Shown here piece after piece: positions 53,133-64,000 of a stretch of DNA of 64,000 bases (position 1 is its first letter; every line of letters begins with the position of its first letter). Made by a program: the position numbers and the translations under genes. The stretch comes from Edaphochlamys debaryana (Eukaryota; Chlorophyta; Chlorophyceae; Chlamydomonadales). The notes beneath the pieces are model-generated. The model made no database searches, was not told the DNA's origin, and saw only the letters and a program-made list of their open reading frames with translations. The stretch lies in contig JAEHOE010000153.1 in the NCBI GenBank assembly GCA_016858145.1, forward strand, positions 186,001-250,000, written 5' to 3'.

Positions 53133-55629
53133 TCACGCGCCCACCCGGACCGCGCCGCCGCCGGGGCCCAGCTGCCGCCGCACCTCCGCCAGCGTCGCGG
53201 CGTCCACCGAGTGCAGCGTGGCGCAGTCGGGCGAGGCGCCCAGCACCTCCAGCTGCGCCGCCAGCGCCGCCATCTCCCGCTCGCTGCGCCGCCGCTCCTC
53301 GGCCTCCGCGCCCTGCTGCGCCTCCCACCAGGCGGGCAGGTCGGCCAGGGAGCGCAGGATGCCGTCGGGCGTGACGCCCTTGCGCAGGTCCGACGGCCGG
53401 TACTTGCCCGTCTGCACCAGCACGCCACGCAGCCCCGCCGACTGCGCGCCGCCCACGTCGCCGCGCACGTCGTCCCCCACCATGACCACCTGGGGGGGAG
53501 GAGGAGGAGGAGGTCAAGGAGGAGGAAGGGGGGTTGCAGTCTGGGACTGTTGGCGCAACCGCGCAAGATTAAGCACCGTCCAGCATCCATGCTGCCAGGT
53601 GCACACCTCGTGTGGCTTGAGGCCGAGGATGGCGGCGGCCAGGGTGAAGATGAGGGGCGCGGGCTTGCCCAGCACCATCTGCGGTGTGATCGAGGCGGGT
53701 TCCGTCAGGGTTGTAAGTCTCAGCACATCGCCTTCTCTATGCCCGCGGGGTCACGCACAAGGGCGCTGTGTGCGTGCAGCACGCCGCGTCCATCACGGCT
53801 GGCGGTGTGTCTAGCAAGCTCTCGCCCATCCAGCAGCTCTCGGGCGGTGCGGCTCACCGCCTGCTTGTCTGTGGCAAACTCAAGGGCCTTGGTGAAGGGG
53901 CCAATGTCGAGGCCCAGGCCGTCACGGTCCCGGTAGTAGCTGGGGGACGGACCGGAGAGGGGCCATGAGGTTCGAGGGGCGGGGAGAAGGGTTGAAGTGG
54001 GGTAGTTGTGCGGGGTGGGATGGCGGTGCATGGGGGCGGCTACACGGCTAAGCCCCCCAGTGACGGCGCCCGCCAGCGCCCACCGGTTCTTGCCCAGGGA
54101 GATAAAGGGCATGGGCGGCGGCGGCAGGGGCCCGCCGTTGGCCTCGGCGTCCTCCAGCTCCGCCTCCTCCCGCTGCACCCCGTCCATGATCAGCCTGGGG
54201 GCGGCCATGCTGCAACGATCAGCAAGGGTGGGTTGCGCGGAGCTTCCCTGACAACGAAAGAGTGCTACTGAGTACTGGCAGGTCGTGGATTGCGGTTTGC
54301 GGCTCGTCACGTTTCCCTGAAGCCTCACGCTGCAGCGCGTTCACCAGGGCGTACGGTACGGCGGTTGGGCCGCGGACGCACCTGAAGGCCCGGTTGAGGG
54401 ACTCGTAGGTCCAGTCCAGGCCCATGTCACCAACGACCACCGCACCAGCACCGCTCTGTGAGGGAAGGGGGCAGCGGGGGAAAGCGAGAGGGAAGTGAAA
54501 GGGAAACGGTTCCCTGTTCGGCCGCATGTGCTGTACCCTTTCGGGTAGCGGACACCCAGCCGGCCGTGACATGCGTGATGCAGCCTGGTGCCACGGTGCG
54601 CGGTTCGTAAGGGAAGGCAGGGGCGGGCGCCTGCCCGGGCCCAGAGCACGGGCCCAACGTGGGCCCAACGGGGCCCGCGCACCTGCGCCGCGGGGTCCAG
54701 CAGGGGCAGGCCCTGGAACTCGGGCAGCAGGTCGGGGGCCACGAAGAGCGCCACGGGGCCTACGCGAACAAGCGCAAGCGGGCGGAGGATGATGATCAGA
54801 GGAGTGGGGACAGCACCGACCGGGGGAGCTATCCGGGCGCACAGCAGCCCTCGCCAGGTCGCTCCAGGTGGCCGTTGCTACGTGCCTGGGTGGTTGGCAC
54901 GCAGCCAGTCGCCGGCCAGCTTTGCGGGGGTCACGATGTCGTCCCCCGTGGCCGGGAGGCCCATGGACTGGAGCTTGGCGGCCAGGCCCTCGCGCGTGCG
55001 GGTGCCCGTGTTGGTGACGAACAGCCAGGGGATGCCTCGCTCTCGGAAGTAGGCAAACGTCTCAGCGGCGCCGGGGATGGCCTGCGGGACCGAGGCCGTG
55101 TGCGCGTTCAAGGAGGATTACAGTTCCGCCAGGGAGACCCTTTCCCGCCACAGTCCCCGCAGTCCCCACAGTCCCACAGTCCCCGGACACAGGCGCTGGA
55201 CGGGGGTCGAACTCCGCTCCGCTCCGGGTCAGCGGTCAGCGGTTTTTGCGCTTTCTCCTTCACCCCGTTGACCGTGCGACACTCACGGTGTCGCTGCCAC
55301 TCTGGAAAGTGCATCCGTCCAGGTCGCAGAGCACGCCCTTTGGCGCGGCGGCGGTGGGTGCCAGCACAGCTCGACGGCACCGAGGCCTGCGTGTCAGCGT
55401 GCCGTCACCTCGTCAGTTGGATCGACCAAGGTGCAGGATGACTGCCAGGACGTTCTGGCAATAGGATGCGGCCAGAGGGCGTTGGCACGCTCGGTGGGCC
55501 AATGAGGGCGACCCTTATGCAACGATGCGCGCCAACCACTTGCCTACACGGACGGGCTGTTTCGCTGAGTCGCTGCGTGTGTGCCCTGCCGCGGCAGCTG
55601 CGCCATCCAGAGCTGAGGCACCCAGGCAT
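53133..55629 (-). CDS. HAD-superfamily phosphatase, HDHD2/LHPP-like
   Basis: Predicted Mg-dependent phosphatase of HAD subfamily IIA. Exons on the minus strand: 55629-55544 (candidate), 55386-55287, 55081-54886, 54759-54683, 54455-54382, 54194-54084, 53939-53858, 53678-53607, 53489-53133, giving 384 residues. All four HAD motifs are intact: CDLDGC (nucleophile and acid/base aspartates), [16 protein letters not shown] (lysine), and [41 protein letters not shown] and [11 protein letters not shown] match HDHD2/LHPP closely, so a protein-phosphohistidine or pyrophosphate substrate is possible but not shown. Intron 54760-54885 needs a GC donor (CAG/GCACGT) to keep frame. The candidate first exon is Arg/Ser-rich with almost no acidic residues, as in organelle transit peptides. 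It joins by another GC donor (TAG/GCAAGT), so the N-terminus is the least certain part. Confidence 0.78.
55151..55186. repeat. Short tandem CAGTCCCC-type repeats in an intron
   Basis: About four imperfect units of (C)AGTCCCC(A/G) lie inside the second intron of the HAD phosphatase. This is ordinary intronic low complexity. Confidence 0.6.
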
Positions 55630-56660
55630 TTCGCGTGTGCAGGACTTCCCCGCGCGGGGAAGCTCCTCCTGCTTCGCTTAAGCTAGCCAGCAGGCTCACG
55701 TGTTGCTATAGGGCAGTCCGAACGCTGCGTGGCCTGCTGCCTGCACCGGAATGTCGCAAGAGCGCGGTACCGGCGACTCGCGGGGGGTTGACGGGTGCGC
55801 TGCAATCTTGGTGACGGCGCTTGTAACTGCCGAGGGCAAGCGCCTTACGACCGGTATGGGTGTGTTGGTTCGCGAGCAGCGGCGGGAGTGCGCTTCGGTC
55901 TAAATGTACCGCCCGCGCATCCGGCAAGCCCGCGCGGAGCCCATGGGGAGACAAATTGCACGGTCCTGCTGGTGACTGGCTCCACAGATTGCGCCAGGAG
56001 CTTGCAGTGGGGCGCTGCGGTTAACATGTCACGGGGCATGCGCGGGAGCATGTCAGCATGTCGGCGCGCTGACTCCGGAGCCCCGCATCAACCACCAGCC
56101 GCCTGCTCCTTCGCACTCCAGCTATGAATCTGTTACCATCAACGGTGTTGGAGCGGCCAAAAGGAAGCGGGGCCGACAGGCTCTCAGCACGGTCGCGACC
56201 CCCGCGGTATATGGCTGGCGCATTGCAGCTTTGGAAGCAGCGCGAGTCAGCAATAGCGGTTGCTCAGTGCCAGCGGGATGCTGATGTCAGGCGCAGGTCG
56301 CATCTCGAGCATGCGGCAGACTACTCTCCAGTCTTTGCGTGTTCCCCGGGCAGGCGGGGCGTGTCGCTCGGACCCTGATGCCCCCTGAAAATCATACGTC
56401 CTGTTGAGTGGGCCGCGCCCCCTACCTCGGCGGTCCATCCCGGCGCTCACATCCGGCAGGACTCCAGAGGAACGTTCTGCCAACAGGGCCCACTCTGCCT
56501 CCTGCCGCGCCACTGCGCAATGGAAGGCAGCTTAGAAGGCCACGCCGCGCCCTATCGCGTTGCTAAACGGCTGCAAGTATGCAGCGCCAACTCACAGGCG
56601 CACGCTGCCGTCTCTCCACACGACACCGGCACCAAGGATGTCATCTGTCCTAATAGCGCG
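55630..56660. other. Divergent promoter region
   Basis: It separates the minus-strand phosphatase from the plus-strand F-box/LRR-like gene. An in-frame ATG at 56520 could extend the latter by 47 residues. No other feature is recognised. Confidence 0.4.
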
Positions 56661-59600
56661 ATGTCTGACCATCAGAGCCTGGCGCACAAGGTGCTCGCAA
56701 TCTCGTGGCAATTTCTTGATATCGACGCAAGACGGGCCGTCCGCGCCGTGTCACGTGAGGGTCGGGTCCTATACGACCGGCTCTGGACTCGCGTACGCGT
56801 TACGCTGACCGCGGCTGGCGAGGAAGGCGAGCCCGTCGGCAACCTGGCGCCAGGTGAGCCGTTTGCGGTGACACCCGCCGCCCCCGGGTGACCAGCTGGG
56901 CCTTGCGGTGGTGTTGAAGTTCCGAGGGCCCACCACAACACTCCGCTACTGTCCCTAGCCTTTCAAGTCTCTGCGTGCGGCGTCGACAGGAAATTCTGAA
57001 GCGCGGCCTGGCGGTGGCGCCATAGACCAGTCAAACCATCCCCGCTTGCTTCACACACGCCCTCCCCCACACACACACATCGAGCACCCTGCCCCAAACC
57101 CCACCCGCCAACTCCCGACTCCCGACCCCGCAGCTGCACTGTCCGCCAGCCTCACGGGTGCCGTGGCTCGGGGCTGCAAGCCCCAGGAGGTGGTGCTGTC
57201 GCAGTACAACGATGAGGACGACTTCGCCGTGCGCGAGCAGCAGGCGTGAGTTCCCGCTGTATCCTGTATGCAGGGGGCAGGGCAGGGCGGCGGCAGGGGT
57301 TAAGCTAGCACACAGGCTAGCTTGCTGGCTTGGTGGGCTTCAGTTCGGGCTCAGTTGAAGCCCCGTGCCCAGGACGTGGTGTACCGCGCGCCTCCTTTGC
57401 CCGCACCCTGCCGCCCCCCCGCCCCTGTCTCCTCCCCACCTCTCCCACCCACCCCACACCCTTCCCCTCCCCCTCCCTCCCCCCCCTCCCCAGCCTGGCC
57501 GTCCTCACCACCCTGGCAGGCCCCTCCCTCACCGCCCTCTCCCTGCACGGCTACATCGCCCTCACGCCCGGCATCGCCGCCGCCCTCTCCGCGGCCGCGG
57601 CCCCCGCCCTCTCGCGCCTCACCTTGGAGTTCCCCGAGCCCTATGAGCCCGAGGCGCACGGCCGCGGCCACGACGCCCACGCCTTCGCGGCCGTGAACCT
57701 GCTCATGGCCGCGGGGCCGCGGCTGCGGAGCCTGGAGCTGGTGCGGGTGGACCACTGGCCCACGCTGGTGCTGCAGGTGGGGGCGGGGGGGTGGAGGGGA
57801 GGTGGAAGGAGGGGAGGGGGTGGAGGGGAGGTGGAAGGACGGGGGAGGGGCGGTGAAGAGGGGGAGGGTGGAGGGGAGGTGGAAGGAGGGGGAGGGGGTG
57901 CAGTTGGGCGGCGTCGAGCGGTGACGCGAGGTCCTGATGCGGTACTTACCGTAGCTTTGCCCCGCGCTTCCCAGCGTTCACTGTGCCAGCGGGCCCCCCA
58001 GTGTCCCTGATGCCCCCCCCTTCCTGACGCCCGCGCCCCCAGGCCCTGGCCGTGTGCTCCAGCCTGGAGGCCCTGTCCCTGGACATGGGCTTCCCGGAGG
58101 ACGACCCCAGCGCCATGGCGGGTGGGCACTGGGGAGGGGGAGGGGGGATAAGGGGGGAGCGGGAGGTGGGGGTGTGTGTGGTCGGGGCTGGCGGCACGGG
58201 AGGAGGGAGGGAGCCAGCAGGGATGGGGCTCAGGACCCAGGAGCAAGTCCCAGGGGGCTAGAGAGGTCTGCCAACCAGCCAGGTGCGACGTGACCCCGTC
58301 CCCCGCCGATCCCACCCCCCCCACACACGTACAGACGAGGCGGCCATGCTGCGTGCGGTGGCTGCGGTGACGGGCCTGCGCTCCCTGACGCTCCGCGGCG
58401 GCCTCAGCCTCACGGCCGACGACCTGCAGCGCCACTCCTCCTCCCTGCGCTGCCTGTCGGCGCTGACGGGGCTCACGTCGCTCAGCCTGCAGGTGCGGGC
58501 GCGGCGCCCAGGGAGGGGGTGGGAAGAGGGTGGCAGGGGACGCACAAGTGGGGTGGGTGCGTGTTTCTGGGGCGCCGAGGGCATGGCGCCGAGGGCGTGG
58601 CGCCGAGGGCACGTGTACTCCCCTTGTGGCTCCCCTTCACCCCCCGCTCCCCTGCCGCTACACCATTTCCCTCCGGTTCCCTCCGGTTCCCAGCTCGTCA
58701 AAGATCACCCCCGCTCCCCTCCCGCCTCCCAGATCGCCGAGTGCCACCACCGGGAGGACTCGCACTCGTTCGAGCCCTCGCCGCAGGGGCGGCAGCGCTG
58801 GGGCGCGGCCTTCGCGTCGCAGCGCTCGGCGCTGGCGGCGGCGCTGCGCTGCATGACAGGCCTGCGGGGCCTGGACTGCGGCGGCATGCAGCTGCGGCAG
58901 AAGGACCTCACCGCCCTCACCGCCCTCACCTGCCTCAAGCTGGGCGGCGTGGTGCTGCCCGACCCGCCGTCGCGGCCCGACCTGGCCGCCGCTGGCGGCG
59001 GCGGCGGCGGCGCAGCCGCCGGCGGCGGGCCGCAGGTCGGCGGCGCCGCAGGCGCCGCCGCGGCGGCGGCAGCCGCCGTCGGAGGCGGCGGCGGCCCCCA
59101 TGGCGGCGCGCCGCTGCCTCACCCGCTGGTGGGCAGCTTCGCGCTGCCGCCTCAGCTGCGGGAGCTGCACTTCGGGCGGCCGCCCTCGCCGCGGCAGCTG
59201 GCGGCGCTGCACCCGCCGCCCTCGCTCACCCGCATCGTCACCACCCGCCTAGCCTGGGAGGCGCCCCGCGCCGCCCTCAACTTCAACGTCCGCGACGTCG
59301 CGCACGCCGCCGCCGACGGCGCCGCCGGCGGCTCCGGCAACCGCCTCCTGCCCGACACGCCGGCCGTCATGGCCGCCGCCATGGCCGTGCTCCACGGCCG
59401 CGTGGCACTAACCCCGCTCCCACCCACGCCCGCCCCCGCCTCCGCGCCCTCCTCCCCACGCGCCACGGTCCCCGCGCTCGGCGGCACGCTGGGCAGCCCC
59501 GGCGGCGCGCGCCGCGCCGCCACGCCGCCGCCGCGCATCGCCGTGGTGGGGTGCGACTCGGGCTCCGGGCGGCTGCAGCCCCCAGAGGGGGTGCCCGACG

Positions 59601-60605
59601 GCCACGCCTGCTGGCTGCCGGCGCTGGCGGCGCTAAGGGTGGAGGAGCTGGTGCTCGGGGACATGGCGCTGGGGCTGAGGGACCTGCTGGGGCTGGTGGA
59701 GAGGATGCCGGGGCTCAAGGTGCGGGCCGGCGGGGCCGAGGAAGGCGGGGTTTGGGCAGGGGACGGCAGGGTGGTGGTGGTGTTGGTGGTGGGAGGGGGT
59801 GGCAGCTGGCGCGAGGGTCTGCGCGGTTGCGAGCAGGAGCACGGAGGGCACGCAGGTAGCCCCTAGCACGGTTCCCCTCCCCCTTACGCGCTCATCCCCT
59901 CCTCGCCCTCCTTCCATCCCCCCTCCCGCGTGTGCCACGTCAGCTCCTGGACCTGCGCACCTCCTCCTTCCCCATGGCGGCCCTGCCCTGCCTGGCCGCC
60001 CTGCCCGAGCTGGAGGAGGTGCAGATATCGCTCAAGGCCTCGCCCTGCGCCCAGGAGACAGCCGAGGCCTCCCTGCTGCTGCTCTTTGCCCACGCCGCGG
60101 CGGCCCGCGCCAACGCGCCCGGCGGCAGCGGCGGTGGAGGCGGCGGGGGGGGAGCGGAGGAGCGGGGCCCGCCGGCTGGGCTGCAGCGGGTGCGGATCGA
60201 CCGAGTGCAGGTGGGTGGGTGGCGGCTGGGCAGGGAGGGGGTGTTCGGCTGTGGGAGGGTGCGGCGGCGCGGCGGCGCCGCGTGAAGGGCGCTCCGTAGC
60301 CGCCACGTGCCTGCCTTGGCTTCTCTGGGCGTTCTCACGCCCCCTGGCGTGCCACACGCCACGGCGAATTCTGTACGTCCCTGTTCGTCCCCTCCATCCC
60401 TCCTTGCACTGCTCCCGCTCCTCTCCGCGGCTTGTCGGCATGGGTCCCTCCCCTCTGCCTTCCCTTTCATCCCTCCATGCCACCCCCCTTTTGCCTCCCT
60501 CCCCCCACCCCCACCCCCCAGGCCCCTGCCTGGGCCATGGACGCGGTGCGCTCCGTGCAGGCGCTGCTGGCGCACAAGGGCATTCCGGGGCAGCTGGTGG
60601 TGTGA
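56661..60605 (+). CDS. F-box-like/leucine-rich-repeat protein
   Basis: Predicted adaptor-type protein. An F-box plus LRR layout would suggest substrate recognition in an SCF ubiquitin ligase, but the F-box assignment is weak. Exons: 56661-56853, 57134-57245, 57494-57776, 58043-58121, 58335-58492, 58733-59719, 59944-60210, 60522-60605, giving 720 residues. The N-terminus (LAHKVLAISWQFLDIDARRAVRAV) resembles the short helical F-box-like segment common in volvocine LRR proteins. Leucine-rich units follow: LTTLAGPSLTALSLHG, SSLEALSLDMGF, TGLRSLTLRG, LTGLTSLSLQ, TGLRGLDCGG, LTALTCLKLGG, PALAALRVEELVLGD, and LPCLAALPELEEVQISL. A Gly/Ala/Pro-rich insert breaks the repeats in exon 6. The start at 56661 is preferred because the 47 residues added by the ATG at 56520 look non-conserved. 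Confidence 0.65.
57777..57900. repeat. Purine-rich intronic minisatellite
   Basis: The third intron of the F-box/LRR-like gene starts with repeated GGTGGAGGGGAGGTGGAAG units separated by G-rich spacers. The strand is almost free of pyrimidines for about 120 bases, so G-quadruplex or triplex formation is conceivable. Confidence 0.75.
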
Positions 60606-62505
60606 GCGCGGCTGCTGAGGGGGGGCGTGTGAGCGCTTCTGTGTGGGGGCGGAGGGGGCGCTCGGACCCCTGACCCCTGCCCACCCGCCGCGCCCAAGCC
60701 GGCGGCCCAGCGCCCCTGGCGGCCATAGCCGAGGGGTGCGGTGCGTGCCGTACGGCAGTTCACGCGGCGCATGCTTCAGGGGCCAAGACAGACAGGGGCC
60801 AAGGGAGTGCTCGCATGGAACAGGGCTGACCCAACGCAACGAGGCGTGGCACGGGGGCAGGGAGACTGTCAAGGGCGGAGCTGAAATTGAGGATGTGAGG
60901 GCTGACTTGGGTGGGCTGCAGCCCTTGCACGGTCCCAGCCAGCATCAACCGTTTGCCGTATACCTGGCCCAGGTGCTAGGTGCGAGGTCTAATGTTTGGA
61001 ATTGAAGCTGATGCAAGGCTCGAGCATTACCGTAACTCCTCGGGTTGAAGGCTTCTGCAACGCGGTCGCACAGGAACCGCCGTTGGCCGGCGCGGGTGCG
61101 GGGTCTGCGGTCAGTGCGGTCCCGTCAGGCATGGCGCATGGGGCCTGGCCACGCGTGAGTGTGCCTTTGTCGCCAAAGCCTCGCGACTGCTGGTGTGAGA
61201 AACTGTGGGAGGGGGGCTGTGCTTGAGGCTGAGGAGGGGAGGGGGGGCCCCCTCCTGCAGTTGCTGAGCGGCCCTTGGCATTGTGCCTGGACGAAGGGTA
61301 TCCTGCGGCTGCCGGGGGGGGCCCGGATAGAAGCATAGGACGATCGTAGCTTAGCTGATACCCTTTCTGTGGACTGAACGATCGTGGTACCACTGGCTGG
61401 ATGTCTAGTGGCGGATCGGATAGTGTGTCGGGGACGAAGGGTGTCCCGAGGTGATCGGGAAGACCTTTCCTGGGATGATGCCCGCACTTGTGTCGGGCGA
61501 CTCTATTAGCTTAACACCATCTGCAAAGAGGCGACTTTCCGGGTCTTCGGTGCATCACAGTACTTCGCGCGGTGGTGCGGCGCGGTGGGTGCACGATTCA
61601 TGTGTGGTCACGGCTGAAATCCTTCCGCACGGCCGGGCAGGCTGATGACGGGGCGCGCATGTGTGGTGGGGTGCCAATGCATACCCATGTGTGGATACCT
61701 CTTTTATTCTCGTAGTCGACGGCTCTATGGCTAGGACGGTGGATCTAGGTGGGGTTCTGGCGTTCGGAAAGGCCCGAGGCCGAGGGCAGGTTGAGGAGGG
61801 CGCCGGTGGGGGGGGACCAAGGGGTCCTGGGACGCGGCCTGGGACGCGGCGGGCCTTGAAGCTTGCAGCCTACTTGTTTCGGGGACAACGGCACAACGCA
61901 GTATGCGAACGGGGTCATTCTCGGTCTTGTAACTTTGGAGAGATTGAGACTGCAGCACCAGGCAACATTCCACGGGTGGGGACCTCGGGGCTGACGGGCG
62001 TCGTGGCGGCATGATGGCGTGGTGGGCTGACGCTTGGGCTAAATGCTCCGGCCTGGCGCGGCATCGGTGCCCGCCCAACGGCCCAAAGCTCCCTCAGGTG
62101 GAACAGCGTGTCAAGTGTGGAAGAGAGGGCGGTGGACCCTCGCGAAGGGAGGGGAGTCACGTGGGGGGTGGCCAGGTCTGGCCCGACACGCTCTCGCGCT
62201 TTCTCTTCATGGGGTAGGGGCCGACCCCCATCTGAGGGGTCCCTCAGAGTCACAGGCCTCCCGGTACACATAGTCCACGCTGCTTCACATAGTCCAGACG
62301 CAATGTGCCCTGCATAGGGACTGCGGCACACAATCAGGACAGCGCGCGACACAAGCGACCCTGGGATTCACTACAACTGAGCGCACGCTCGTGAACCCGT
62401 TTACCGCGCTTTGTCCAGCCGTGAAGAGATTACTTACTGAGCAGCTCGCAGATCGGGACTCCATTTGACGACGCAGCGCACTTTGACCACGGGCCCTTCG
62501 GAAGG
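60606..62505. other. 3' UTR and intergenic
   Basis: No coding exon is supported. A plus-strand TGTAA occurs at 61928-61932, 1.3 kb after the LRR gene stop, too far to be assigned with confidence. The last part must hold the promoter of the gene at 62506. Confidence 0.4.
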
Positions 62506-64000
62506 ATGGCGAAGGTGATTGAGGCGGTCCAGGTCTTCAAGAAGGTCGAGGATATCACTGCAGCAAAGGATGACCCGCCTCCAGGTGCGCGAGAGGCGGG
62601 GGGACGCCATTTGTGCAATCAGCCAAAAGGAAGTTGCGCCACACACGACGTTTGCGCTGCACCCCGACGATCAGCACAAGGAGGCGGAGGCTAGTGGCAT
62701 CTTGGGGCTGGCGAGGTCTGTCAGCCTCTCAGACCTGTCTGTCGAGCACAGGTTCCCCCCGCACGAACACCACCGCTCCCGCCCCTCTCAGTGTACCTCA
62801 TGGACGAGCTGGCGGACATGGCCCGGGGTTCTCCAGACGCCTCAGAGAAGATTGCAGACCGTGTTGCGAAGCGGCTGCAGAACAAGTCTCCGGTGGTCAA
62901 GTACAAGGCAAGCCTGGGCTGGGGGTACAGGGTAGGCCGGCCCTTCAGCAAGCCGCACTCCTCGCCAGCGGAGGGGACTTTCAAGACTCATTGCTGCGAC
63001 AATGGCTTGACGCCGTGTCCCTCTCTCGCCGCAGGCACTGCGCCTGGTGCGGCACCTGATCAACAAGGGCTGCAGCCAATTCCAGCGCTCCATGCAGCGC
63101 CACGCCAACCTGGTCCGGTGAGCGGGCGTGCGGGCGACCCAGCGCGGCCACGGGCAAGAGCCACCCCTTCTCCCACTCCAACACAACACCTCCAACCGTC
63201 CTCCCTGCCCGGCCCTTCTGGACTCCCATGCACGTCACACGCCCTCCTCCCCTCCTTCCCGTAGGGACCACGTGCACTTCAAGGGCGAGCCCGACCCCTT
63301 CAAGGGGGACACGCCCAACCAGCGAGTGCGGGACACGGCCAAGGAGGCCTCCGAGGCGCTCTTCAACAGCGTCATGGCGCAGCCGGTCACCAGCCTGGGG
63401 GTGCGTTGGCGGGTGCATTCGCATTCTGCGTTGCATGCAAGGCGACAGCAAGGGCGGGCTTGCGGGCGGCGATGTGGGTCGGATGAATTGGATGCTGGTG
63501 ATCTGGGTCGGCCGTTGTGGCCTGAGGATGGCCTGCTCTTCTCACCTGCCTGCACTTCACGTCCGCTGTAACCCATCGCCCGTGCCCACAGAGCCGCATT
63601 CAGGGCTTCGGCAGCAGCGCCGCGCCCGCGCCCGCAGCCTCCTCGGCCTCGTACAGCTCCGCACCTGCCAGGGACGGCAGCGGCAGCGGCAGTGGCTCCA
63701 AGGGAGGCATGATGGGCTTTGGCAGCGGCAGCGGAGGCGGCTACGCGGCCCCTGCGCCCAGCGCTAGCAGCGGCGGCTCGGGCGGGACCTTCGGCAGCTT
63801 TGGCTTCGGCCAGCGGGTAAGTGACGATGTGGGTTGCGGGGCCAACATTATGCGAGCTTGCAACACAGCGGCCTCAGCTTCCTTGAATCCACGCTCTCCC
63901 CTCACCAGGGCGTGAACCGGCCCCTCACGACCGGCTATGACGGCGGCAATGGTGGTGGCGGTGGTAGCGGGGGCTATGGCGCCAGCAGCGGCACGGGGGC
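62506..64000 (+). CDS. ENTH/VHS-domain trafficking protein, MTV1/tepsin-like (3' partial)
   Basis: Predicted clathrin/AP-4-associated adaptor accessory protein at the trans-Golgi or endosome, based on similarity to plant MTV1 and animal tepsin. Exons: 62506-62584, 62792-62907, 63035-63117, 63265-63400, 63592-63816, 63909 to beyond the window end. The ENTH/VHS fold spans about residues 1-135, with VYLMDELADMARGSPDA, DRVAKRLQNKSPVVKYK, LRLVRHLINKGCSQFQRSM, HVHFKGEPDPFKGDTPNQ and VRDTAKEASEALF; the FKGEPDPFKGD block is diagnostic for this group. A Gly/Ser-rich region with GFGSG and FGSFGFG repeats follows and continues past the window. The second intron has a GC donor (AAG/GCAAGC), required to join KYK to ALRLV in frame. 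The start is the only ATG that keeps the N-terminal helix. Confidence 0.82.

Noticed and set aside
55387..55408. A 22-base GT-AG intron joining the HAD transit-like ORF to its first catalytic exon
   Set aside because: It is too short to be spliced. The GC-AG intron 55387-55543 gives the same frame with a realistic length.

Overview
This window reads as nuclear DNA of a volvocine green alga close to Chlamydomonas (genus inferred, not proven). The DNA is very GC-rich. Genes are broken into many short exons by GT-AG and a few GC-AG introns. Proteins carry long Ala, Gly and Pro runs, and TGTAA polyadenylation signals follow several genes. No prokaryotic or organellar features are seen. Gene models were built by hand: splice sites were chosen so that phases join and conserved residues line up.

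Layout: (1) 122-11694 (+), a very large Mediator subunit 12 (MED12), possibly extended downstream to about 13.9 kb by further coding-like exons. (2) 15781-15933 (-), a lone exon for a hydrophobic peptide. (3) 17342-22629 (+), a GCK-III/MST3-type Ste20 kinase. (4) 25149-28707 (+) and 37253-41181 (-), two CDKL-family kinases in inverted orientation, related to the cilium-length kinases of Chlamydomonas. The 8.5 kb between them is gene-poor and holds a tandem array of hairpin-forming repeats (33718-34296) and one copy of a dispersed repeat. (5) 42983-46052 (+), a BAHD acyltransferase. (6) 47302-50859 (+), a divergent protein kinase with HQD and DFN in place of HRD and DFG. (7) 53133-55629 (-), a HAD phosphatase of the HDHD2/LHPP group. 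(8) 56661-60605 (+), an F-box-like/leucine-rich-repeat protein. (9) 62506 to the window end (+), an ENTH/VHS protein of the MTV1/tepsin type, cut by the window edge.

The genes do not form one pathway. Four protein kinases lie within about 34 kb, two of them a head-to-head-derived pair. The most unusual signals are the structured tandem repeat, the CDKL inverted duplication (near-identical kinase exons, diverged tails, one copy-specific intron and a frame break), and several GC-AG introns.

Limits: first exons of both CDKL genes are not resolved, the 3' end of MED12 is ambiguous, and the 12-14 kb region could not be assembled into one model by eye.
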